Positions 34,493-45,300 of a stretch of DNA of 64,000 nt are shown piece after piece (the stretch's first letter is position 1; the number at the start of each line of letters is the position of its first letter). Origin of the DNA: Plantago major. Lineage: Eukaryota; Streptophyta; Magnoliopsida; Lamiales; Plantaginaceae. The notes beneath the pieces are model-generated. The model saw only the letters and a list, made by a program, of their open reading frames with translations, did no database searches and was not told where the DNA came from. The stretch is taken from contig JAIFAC010000286.1 in the NCBI GenBank assembly GCA_026545765.1, positions 62,001 through 126,000 on the forward strand, read 5' to 3'. A program made the position numbers and the translations under genes.

Positions 34493-35327
34493 GAAAGCCA
34501 AATGTAGCATTTGGATGGATGTTGAAAATGATCAAACATAGAGATACAAGAATGCAATCGAAGTCAAGGATCAGACATGGAGATACAAGAATGCATTATA
34601 TATTTTTCTTCTTTCTTAGTGGAAAATTGATGGTAGATGTAACATATCATCTGAGAAATGTGGAAGTTCAGTACATGGATTCTTGTTGTAGTCATTGGTT
34701 TGTAGAACTACTTTGTATTGTTATAAGCTGCTAAAGGGAATGAAATAGTAGAAATCTTGATTTCATACTGGACATTGTGCAGATGTTTAGATATTTATTA
34801 GCTGTTCTTGTTGGATGCTGAATTAGTTTTATTTAACTGGGTAAACGTTTGCAGTTACATTTCACCTACCTTTCGTCTTTCGTGTCCACTTTTCGGCCTC
34901 AAAATTCACTACGGGTGAGGTTTGGCATGGGATATTGGAAAAATTCCGATTTTGATTAAGAGATTAGCCCGATTCCAAATCTTCCAGTGCCAATCTGGAA
35001 CCTAGTTTCTGGAACACTAGGTTGGCTCTTTCAAACTACGACATAAGGACTTGTGTAAATCTAGTTTCAACAAGTTAAGATTATGAGTTCTAATTGGCAC
35101 ATTCATGTTCATTGAGACTCATACACAATAAGCTTAATTTAGTGTTTGAATGACAAAATTGTAGGAATAACCTGAAGAAAATGCAAAGGGACAAATAGTA
35201 AAAGTAAAAGTAAAACTATATTCCATTTAGAAACCGTAAAAGGAAAGAAATACAAACACTGAGTTGAAACAAAAATAAAAGAAACTGTTGCTACTTAAAC
35301 ATCTTACAAAAAGACAAAAAAACAAGG
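34493..35327. other. 3' flanks between J copy IV and MFS copy IV
   Basis: Non-coding, matching 11858-12693 and 27900-28733. Confidence 0.6.
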
Positions 35328-37070
35328 CTATCTTTGTACTTGATTCACCATTGCCATCTCCTTTTTCTCATTGGCTTCCATTTCATCTCTGAACTTCTTG
35401 TACATGTCACTCCTGTAGTATTCCTTACTCCTGTACACAAGAATCAACGAGACGAGTGCCCCGAACAGGTTCGTGCAAGCAAGTACAATGAAAGACGTTC
35501 TGTAGCATTGGCTACCGATACATGTCAGCTCCTTCACCATTGTTCTCGCTAGTCATTTACTAGCGAGTTGCTTCAGTGCCTCATTGTCGACAGTCTCCCA
35601 ACTATCACCACGCTCATTATGTATGATCCGAGGGGCTAGCCAGCTGACCACAGTTGAAGAGAGTCAATAGTACTTCAGACCGAAAAGCTCTGATATGATG
35701 ATGAACAGCAACGTTAGCTAGATACCGAAGGAGAATCCGATGAGTAATAAAGCGATGTAGACTGAACTTGAGAAAGGGAAAGCAATCATAAGATCACCGA
35801 TAGCTGGCAGGATGAGAGCGAATGTCATCATCAGTGTTCTCGGCACTTTCCACTTCAGAAGCAGCTTTTCAGAGGCGAATCCGGAGAATACCCTGCCGAA
35901 GTAGTTCCATATGCTCACCAGAGAAACGAATGTGGTAATGGTCCGTTGTGGATAGCCTAAGGATTCTTCGATCTGGCCTAAGTTATCGACTGCCGTCAAG
36001 CTGGAACCGAGCCCACAGAACGTAGCCATGAAAAGAATGACCATGTCAATGCTTAACAGGGCCTGTCTCAGCTGCTGGCTCTTCACCTCTTTTCGGCTTC
36101 TTAAATATTCTCTCGAAACAGCCTGTCTCAGCTGCTGGCTCTTCCTTTTTCGGGCTCTCTGGCAACTCCACGATTTCTGAATTCGAAACTACAACCGGTG
36201 GTTGTTCCACAACAACAGCTGAAGGAACTTCTTGTGCTAGTTTCCTTCTCAAGTTCCATGTAGCTAATTCCTCTCTAACAGCAATCAACAACGGAAGAAA
36301 CAGCAAGAAACAAACACCAGTTGCACTTATAACATAATCAGCATGAGCGTAAATAACATACTTCTGTGCAATAGTCAATCCCATCAAAACTAGAGCCATC
36401 ACACCAGAGATAACCAGATACTGATGAAACACCTTCACCTCATTCGGATGCCTTGAAATCTTCATGATCTGGATATTGAACACGAACAGAATCGAAATAA
36501 CAGCCGGAAGCCACCCGATAAGCAAGATCAACGACTTGCCATCGTTCCCATAAATCGCCAAATAAAGCTGTGAAAATCGCCTACCAGCCCCACAAACCCC
36601 TTCATCAAACCAAGCAACATCCCTCTACTCTCAGGAAAATTCTTAACACAAGTAACAAGCGACCCCGTGTTGGCGAAATTCTGCGAATTCGCACCAATGC
36701 AGATGTACGCACACATCTCCCAGACAGTAGGCTTCTTAATCTTTCCACTCACAGAAAGCCAGATCATGAAGTAGCCCACGAAATTCATGGCCGAACCGAC
36801 CAGGAGCACAAACCACACTGGGTAACCTCGGCTATGAGGCCGGAAAAAACTCCAACGTTCGCTCCCAAGTCCTTGCAGGTACTCAGCAGGTTAAGCGTCG
36901 TCTGATCATATCCGAGGGCCGATTTGATCACTTTAGAGTAGACACCGAAGAGGTAAGTTGCCCCGGCGCCTGCCATGATCAGGAACGAGGCGAACGTCAT
37001 GAACCATCGTCCGGCCAGGAGCTGCACCATGAACCCACACGCCCGGTACATCCCGTTGAGCCATCCCCAT
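35328..37070 (-). pseudogene. Nodulin-like MFS transporter, copy IV (several frameshifts)
   Basis: Same gene as 28734-30484, read in five overlapping frames (about 37070-36785, 36818-36528, 36561-36046, 36086-35718 and 35540-35328). Conserved blocks are visible in each (KSALGYDQTTLNLLSTCKDL; NYFGRVFSGFASE; FRDEMEANEKKEMAMVNQVQ). A local copy of GCCTGTCTCAGCTGCTGGCT replaces the expected sequence near 36060-36080 and duplicates the one at 36121. At least four frame changes. Convergent with J copy IV. Confidence 0.85.
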
Positions 37071-37939
37071 CCTTGCTTTCTTTTCTGAGACGGCAAAAAA
37101 TAGTTCAGTATTAATCACTTACACACGGTGTACAACGAGCATAAGGGATGCTCAAACAAACGAACATAAAGGGATGATCAAAACTAATTAACAACCTCTA
37201 TGTCACCGTAACAAGACTCCAAATAGATCCTAGACGAGGAGAAAAATAGGTATGGATAGCAGTTTTGGAGAGGTTTAAATAATGGTGATGTAATATTTGA
37301 TTAGTAGTAGTAGTTTTTGGATAGGATTAGTAAAAGATTATGTAACCGGATATAAATTACATACTAGAAATAGAGAGATTCAAAGAAAGTAGTCTTTGTG
37401 CTCAGAAAGGTTGGTCTCTTCTTATGTGAGTAGTCTTTCATGACTATATAATTTCTTTTCAAAATAGAAAATTATGCTGAATTATTGAATCATGCATGTT
37501 AAAGATATGTTTTAACTCGAATGGGAATAAAGTGATTAAATTCTTACATCTTTTACGATTATGATAATAACTCTTCTTTTATCCACTTTACATATTTTCT
37601 GTACTTTACAATTTTACAATTTTAATCCACCCAGTATAATGTCAATCCGTTAACTTGTTACGATACACCGTATTTTAGAAATATTCGTGAGGAGTGTAAA
37701 CGTAAATGTATAAATATGAAGTGTAAAATATCATGTCAGAAAAATTATTAGCTTGTGGATCAAAATGTATCAATAATTTCAAACATCGCTTGTTCGATTT
37801 AAAGGTCGATCCGAAAAAAAGTTTGGATGCGCTAATAGTAATGTTGATGCGTAATGATCAACTAATCATGGCAAAGTAGCGTAAAATATATAGTACTTTA
37901 TAGTCTCCGCCTCAAATAAAGTTAAATGATACTCTATAT
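37071..37939. other. MFS upstream region, unit IV
   Basis: AT-rich and non-coding, matching 14376-15277 and 30485-31387, with more small deletions. Confidence 0.5.
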
Positions 37940-38272
37940 CACTACAAGAAATCCGGCATTTAGCGACGGACGGTAGCGACGGATAGATTCCGTCGCTATT
38001 TAGCGACGAATCGCTAATTTTAGCGACGGAATGGAGACGGATTGAGCGAATTCGCTCAATCCGTCGCTAATTTAGCGACGGATGTTTTTCCGTCGCCAAA
38101 TAGGGACGGATAAAAAAATTCCGTCGTTATTTAGGGACGGATATTAAATCCGTACCTAAATAAGTTGACCGGATTAAAAAAAAAAAAATTTGTAAATAGC
38201 GACGGTTCGCGATCCGTTGCTATTTATTTAGCGACGGATTTTGGCGACGGATAGCGATCCGTCGCTAAAATC
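37940..38272 (+). mobile_element. CACTA-type end, fourth junction
   Basis: CACTACAAGAAATCCGGC followed by the GCGACGGAT repeat array. The palindrome GACGGATTGAGCG / CGCTCAATCCGTC is intact around GAATTC. Confidence 0.78.
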
Positions 38273-39267
38273 AATATACTATCGGCTCCAGCAGAATCAT
38301 TTCTGCCCGTATTCTTCTTCTCTTCATTTCTTCATTCGCCAAATCTCTCTTTCCGGCCAAATCTCAATTGCCCGCCAATTTCGAGTCTTCTCGGCTGTGG
38401 GACAAGGAGCTCATGTGGTCAACAAATTTCATCTTTTTTCAGCTAAATCGAAGGTATTTTGGCTAAAACCCTAACTTGGCCAAATTTGGGGATTTTGTTA
38501 ATTTCGACTAATTTGAGAAATTGCATTTTTATTGTAAGTATGTAGTAGTTAGTTAAGCTTATATTATGTAGTGTGTTAACTTTGAGATGTTCAATTAATA
38601 TATTGATTGTGAATTTGGATTTTTAGTATAATGTTAAGATGTTTGGAAGTATGTAGGGTTGTTAATTTGATATTTTTGTATATGTAATAGGATTAGAATG
38701 ATTTAGTTGAGTGTTTTGGAACCCTTACTTGTTGTCAAAATTGGGAATTTTGTTAATTTCGACTTATTAGATCAATTGTATGTTTATGGGAGCTATAGTA
38801 TACTAGCTAGTTAACTTTGTGCAATTGATATATTGATTGTGAATTTGTATTGTTAATTAGTATAATGTTAGGATGTTTGTAAGTACGTAGTAATTTTGAT
38901 TCGATTTGTGCGGTTTTCCCTGATCTTTGATGGGTTGCGAATTGCCCCCGAATTTTAAAATGCGTTGCTATATGCCCCTTATAATTGCTTTGCGTCTGAT
39001 GTGTATCACATGCTTTGACTAATAAATATTCTGAAAATTGTACTTTAAGAGGCGTATAGCAACACATTTACAAATTAAGGGGGCGTATGCGTATCGCAAC
39101 CTAACAAAAATAAGAGAGAAAATCGTACAATAGTCAAACATTAAGAGGCACTACTACGGTTAAAAATTAGAGACTGTTTGGCATGCGATTATAACCGATA
39201 TCCAATCCACTCCAGTCACTTGAAATATTGTTGAGTCGCCAATGAGTACGAGATTCTTGAAAATCTG
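38273..39267 (+). other. CACTA-linked leader, fifth unit, truncated
   Basis: Matches the leader of the other units to GAAAATCT, within the J-gene 5' UTR, then switches abruptly into copia pol. The J and MFS genes of this unit are absent. Confidence 0.65.
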
Positions 39268-40381
39268 AGAACATTTGAGAGTATTTGGTTGTAGATGTTT
39301 TGTTCTAAACAATGGGAAAGATTATTTGAGAACATTTCAACCAAAGGCAGATGAAGGTGTATTTCTTGGTTATTCCACGAATAGCAAAGCCATGCATTTA
39401 CAACAAAAGAACAAAGAAAATTGAAGAATCGATTCATGTTGTATTCTATGAAGTAAGAAAACACCTCCGATCATGAACTCTCGTAAAGGTTCAAAGAACT
39501 AATCCGAGGATTCAAGAAGAATTCTCAGAAAGGAGAAACATCATTATGGAAAGTGAGGATGACTCTGATGTAGAAAAGCTTAATATGCCTAGTAACAACA
39601 AGATGACTCACAAACATGATGAGGAATTTCCTATGAGTTTTCGAAATGAGAACAAAGTTATCGAGAACCTTCATCATGAAGAGGTATCTGAAATGAGATC
39701 CGAAATGCAAGTTCCAGATATCTCTAACATCGAAAAAGTGTCGATATCCATGACATTTCCCATGTGTCGATATCTCGATAATCTTGAAAAGTATCAAATC
39801 ATAATCTTAGTGATTCACATTCAAATCACTTGGATATTGATCCTACTAGCACTAAACCTATGATGAGATGGATCAAAGATCATCGCAAAGGATGTAATTG
39901 GACCAATTAATCAAGGTGTTAGGACTAGGAGAGCAATAGTGAAAATGCTAATTCTCTGCTTGGATGTTTCATCTCAAATATTGAACCTAAAAATATAGAA
40001 GAAGCATTAGGAGACCAAGACCGGATCTCGCAATACAAGAAGAGTTGGATCAATTTGAGAGAAACAAAGTCCGAAACTAGTTCCATTTGTAGAAGGAATA
40101 TCTGTGATTGGAACTAAGTGGGTTTTCAGAAACAAAATGAATGAATCTGGTGAAATAACTAGAAACAAAGCAAGATTGGTTGCCAAGGGATTTACCCAGA
40201 CTGAAGGCTTAGATTTTGATGAGTCATATGCACCAGTTGCCAGATTGGATGCAATAAGACTCTTTCTAGCCTTTGCATCTCATAAAGATTTTAAAGTTTA
40301 TCAGATGTATCTCAAAAGAGAATTCTTGAACGGTGAACTTGCAGACGAAGTTTATGTTAAGCAACCACCTGGCTTCGAAGT
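39268..40381 (+). pseudogene. Outer SIRE-like copia element: end of integrase and start of reverse transcriptase
   Basis: 5'-truncated element that begins mid-integrase at the block LRVFGCRCF and runs through LRTFQPKADEGVFLGY. It continues through a spacer and into reverse transcriptase ([55 protein letters not shown]). Several frame changes lie before 40104. The frame is cut at codons E-V by the insertion of a second element (target duplication GAAGT, 40377-40381) and resumes at 56311. LTR, gag, protease and most of integrase are missing on the left, where it abuts the duplicated host unit. Confidence 0.88.
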
Positions 40382-42019
40382 TGTTGGGGGGGGGGCTGAA
40401 GAGTCTTTTAAAACTTTTGTCGATAAACACAATTTCTCAGATATCTGTGAAGATATCTGATACTTAGATTCAGAGCGCGGAAGATTTAGGATAGATAAGT
40501 GCAGAAACTCTTAAAGTGTGTGTGTGTGTTGCTGAAAAGTAAGTACAGAAATGTATATAACACAGCAAGTATAGTGGTATCTGGAGGTGGCGTAATCCTC
40601 CAACTAATCCACTTCGGTCTTCCAGAGACCTAGAATTCACTAGAATAGATAATTGAGTTCTCCTTACAAAAATCCTATTCTAAAATTCCTTTAAACAAAT
40701 GGTTCCCAACCAAATGTTCCCCCTGAGTTGTTCCCCGGCTTTCCTGACCAAGTACTTCCTGCATCAAACCTTTTGAGTTATTCCTAGCTTCCCAAGCTAA
40801 GTACTTCCTATACTCAATAACCTTGGAGTTATTCCTTAGTTTCCCAAATCTAGTACTTCCTATACTCCGGTAACCTTGGAGTTATTCCCTGCTTTTCCAA
40901 ACTAAGTACTTCATGTGCTCCACGCCAGTTATGGTGTTGGTTTCGTTTGAGTTGTCGATGAGCTTCTTTAATAACTTATTCATTATTCAGATAGCTCGGA
41001 ATCAAGTATACTTAATACACTTTTCAATGTATGGTACCTTGTTCTTTTATTGACCAAGTCTTAGATAAGTGTTCAAGAGAATGAATCTCGGATACTTGAT
41101 CTTTTGATTCAACTCTTTCACGGATAGTTGCTTGTTTAGGATCGTGACACTTAGAAATTTAGTGCTACTTAAGATCAAGAGCTTTGGTCGCAACAGAAAG
41201 CTTTAGAATAAGTAGTCTGCTTGAGATAGTAAGATATTCAGTGTGTCTAAGGTTCAACGTGTGTGTTCTCAAGCTGTCTAAGTGTTGATATTTATAGATG
41301 AATTTGAGTACCTTGAATAGTATCCGTTAGACTCAAATTCAAACTATTGATATCTGTGTATAGTATCAGAGGTGTTTGTCTTCTTCTTAAGGTACCGCTT
41401 TTTCATTCGACATCTCCGTCCGTGCATTAAATGCATCAGATCGTATTTTTGTCATGTAGTGCCAACGAACTATGCTTTTGTATCGAGACAACCTTGATCA
41501 GATTTCTCCAGTTTTTCAGACGTTCTTATCTTCAACTTCGATACCACTTAAATTGAAACAACTTTGTTTGCAATATATATTTCTTTTCGTAAATGTGGTT
41601 AAGGCTAAAGGTATCGAGTGTAGATATCTGTGGACACTCTCCTTGTTTTCAGATAGACCTTTTGGTTTCTCGATATCTCTTGTGACAGCTTGTTCAAAAC
41701 TATTCGTGTCTTCAAGATATCCGCCAAGGTATCTGAAAGCTTCAAAGAATCTTGTGCGCTTTCAAGTCTTCAATGTCGTTGAACTTGTTCCGCTTGGATG
41801 TCTTCTTCTTGGTCTTCTTCATAAAATAAAATTACATTTTGTGACCTAACATCCTATACAAGATTAACTAAACTATCATACTTAGTGGGTTTCCTCTTTT
41901 ACAATGTTCAAGTGAACCAAGAGTACTAATCACCTTTCTGAGACTAAGATAAGTCATCATGTTGCTGATCAAAACTAAACAGATATTCTTAACAAAATAT
42001 CTAACAAAATTTCCTAACA
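40382..42019 (-). repeat. Left LTR of the nested element (1638 bp)
   Basis: Plus orientation TGTTGGGGGG...TTCCTAACA. Compared with the right LTR it lacks about 30 bases just after TGTTGG and differs mainly by small changes at CAG/CTG sites. It is the 3' LTR in element orientation. Confidence 0.9.
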
Positions 42020-42034
42020 AATTTCCCCCTTTTT
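42020..42034 (-). other. Polypurine tract of the nested element
   Basis: The minus strand reads AAAAGGGGGAAATT immediately before the LTR start. Confidence 0.75.
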
Positions 42035-42369
42035 GATCAGTCAACGATGACTATCTGTCCTATTACAAATCTGGATGAGTGAACAATTTAACACTTAATC
42101 ATTTCTTATGATTTTTCAATTCATTCAATTAAGTGCAGAAAGTAAACATCAACCAAATCACAAGGTGTGATCTTTGCTGACAAGTTATCTTTTATAGAAT
42201 ACTATCTGAGAGTAAGTTCTTCAGATAAGTTACAAAGAAAGATTACAGATAACTTCAATACATAAAACAAGTTTAGCTCAGTCAGCAAAAATACAACAAA
42301 AACTACATAGTAAATTAGGACAACAGGAGTAACCAAGCTCCAAGTAAACATCCTAATTAATAGACTAGT

Positions 42370-45300
42370 CTTCAAGTCTTCAATCTTTTCAAGTCTTCAA
42401 CAGTATTTCTATGGATCAGTCTGCAAATTTCCTATCTCCAAACCTTTTGATGTCATTAGAATAATCGTAGAGAAGTGTTCTGACGAGCATCTCAGTGTCT
42501 CTGGCAAATCCACAGACCTCTTTGTAGGTTTTGGTAGGATTTTTCTTGACAAAATGCTTGACCCACAGATACTTTCCCCACTTCCAGGCATGCTCTATTA
42601 TGATATCTGAAAGCTTGTAGTATTCAGAGATAATCTTTAGATATCCGATGTCACCTTGTATTGATCTTCGCTAGATAGAACGACTCATGGTTCCACAATG
42701 AAGTCTTGCTCTTGTGCTCGTTCTGTGATATTCGAATTCTGCACATCATCCGCTTTCCATATGGACATTCATCGAGAGGTCCTTTCTCATGGCTTCAGTT
42801 CTCGACAACTTCAAAATCCAACCAGGCTTTAATGTGATTGGTGTTGATCAAGGTTGGCTTATCTTTTCTCCATGCCATAAGTTGTTTATGGATTGGTTCT
42901 GGAAATCTTGAATTTACCAATAGATGCTTAAGTTCCAGAATCCAATAGCCATTTTGCTGATTGATGCACCTGTAGACAGAGGAATTATTGTCATGCTTCA
43001 CATACTCAATTTTGGCTTCTTCTGGCCTGAGTGGAAGTTGACTTTGTCTTTGCTCAGCTCTCAGTCTGTTCCATTTCTGTCTTGAATTCTCTTTGGGGTT
43101 GTTGCTTGAAGAACCACCGGATAGACTTGGTATTTCAGGGTGTTTTAGCTGCTAGGGCTTTGCATATGGGCTCGCTTAGGCTTTCAATTTTCCTTTTCTT
43201 GTGAAGAGGAGCTTCATCTTCATCGCTTCTCATCATCATCAAGATTAAATCTTGTGAGAGTTTTGACCTTCTTCATTGCCCGTGGACTTGATTTGAGCTT
43301 CTTCTTTTCTTCGTAAGATTCATCAATCCTCAGAATCTGCCTTCCTCGAGCCTTGGTACTCCTTGGAGGTTTCTGTTCCATGGCCCTTGTTATCATTGAA
43401 GTTCCTTCAGTAGGTTTCTGGGAAGCAGCTTGTCTTGAGGAGGGTTCATTGATTCTGAGTGGTGGCTAGGAAGTTTTCATGTTTCTTCCTCTCCTCGAGC
43501 CGCACTCCAGATTTCTTCTTGTTTTCTCCTTCTTCCCATTCCCCCGACTTTGAGGTCCAGATTTGTATACTCTTTCCCTTAGTCATTGTCGACTCGGTCT
43601 CATAAAAGAATGAGAGAGAGTTAAAATGCCCTTGCAAATAATTGTAAAGGACCAACTTCAAGTTCGCTTTAAGCTCCCGATTTTGCATGATAAGTCCATT
43701 GTCCTTATCGGAGCTCCGCCAATGGGCCTAGGATAGCATCCGCTTCCAAAGCAGTAATTTGCCTCTTGAAAGCTTTTGCACTAAAGACGCATCATCGTCC
43801 CTTATCATTCCCGATCTTTCGAGCAATGACTATGCTAGTTGTTCTCGATTGATTTGCTCAGTGAACTTTTTCATTTCAGAGGGGACGGAGGCAATTACTT
43901 CCTTGTTCTGTGAAGACAACTTCTTTTTCAGATGAGCCAATACTTGGTATCTGTTCATGTATTCATGGGAGTGGACATTTGGCAGTTTGCTGAATATTGC
44001 AGGAGCAATTAGCTTCCTTTTCAAGTGAGAAACCGCTAAATTTTCATTGCGGTGCTCTGCCAAAGTCTTGTCTTCTTCATCATCTGAGTAATCAGCCCAG
44101 TGATCTTCATCCTCTTGGACATTCTCATCAATTGTATCGAGTCCAGCAACCATCTCAGAGATTGGTTTCTTCCCTTTCTGGGAGGACGATGGTACTTCTT
44201 TTGAAGATGATGCAGCCTTAGCATCATGCTTAATTTCAGATACTTCTTCAGTATCGAGTTCTTTGGTGATGGAATTTATAGCATCCTGTAGCTCTTTAAC
44301 CTCAGAGTAAGCAACCGTTTCTTGCAGATATTGATCTTGTAGTTGGTCAAGCTTGTCTCTGGAATTAGCTATCTCGTCTTCTAGTTGAAGATGGAGCTGT
44401 TGTTCTTCTTCCAACAATTGTCTGAGTTGAGCGCCTGGATTGAGTGTTTAATATTTTCGATTGGTTTCTTCGAAGCTCAACTACTTGTCTGAGAGTAACT
44501 TGGTGTTGGTGAGAAGATGGATGAGTAGATTTCGAGGAGATGGAGATGGGATTTCGCTTTCCTCTCTTGCCTTTCAGCTTGAGGCAATATTTCTTTGTGA
44601 AATTCCTCCGTCCCCAGTGCAGGGCATCATCATCATCCTTTTGTCAGATCATCCTTTTGGTGATGGTCAGTGAGAGGTTCATCGAAGTCATTTTCGTTTA
44701 TCTCTTCCTCTTCATCATCTTCAGATACAAGATTGATCACTTCAGGAATAGTGATTTTCTGCCCATTAACCTCTTCTTGTTCAGAAGGTATAAATTGCAG
44801 AGTCTGGGGCGTAATCTTGAATGCCATCGTAATCTTGTCGACCATCTCTGCTCAAAAGCTTGTATCAAATCTGGCGCCACTTCTCGGAGAAATCCTTATG
44901 CAATAGAGTCGCAATCGTAATTGCTCGTAGGGAACATTGGATGGATATATGTCTCCAAGTCAAGAGCTCGTGCTCGTCTGTTTGGTTGATCTATGATTCT
45001 CAATATTTCAGACAGATCAGAGCACCTTAACCTTTGCTATTTCTTGAAGCATTGAATATGCTTTGGCAGGGTGTGAGCTTTGAAGAAGGGAAGTAGGTCC
45101 CTTGTCTCATCATTGGGAGCCTGCTTGCACCTGCTTGAGCCTGAAAGAAAGAGTTTTGAGTGAGCTTGAAAACTTTTGTAGATATCTCGAGTAGAAGTGT
45201 AGTTTAGTTTCGAGTTACGAGTAAGTACTTGTGCTCAGAGACTTGTGCTACTGAGATAATTGGTGTCTCAGATATCTTGTTGTGAGGTGGAGACTTAGAA

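Noticed and set aside
9691..39067. A minus-strand open frame of about 75-90 codons repeated at 9691-9963, 16185-16412, 20435-20695 and 38807-39067
   Set aside because: It is open in several copies only because the copies are recent duplicates. It overlaps the J-gene leader, has no recognisable domain or start context, and a fifth copy (near 32240-32460) breaks the frame.
40501..40535. GT-dinucleotide run in the left LTR (longer at 54768-54788)
   Set aside because: Ordinary microsatellite inside an LTR, with length differences expected from slippage.
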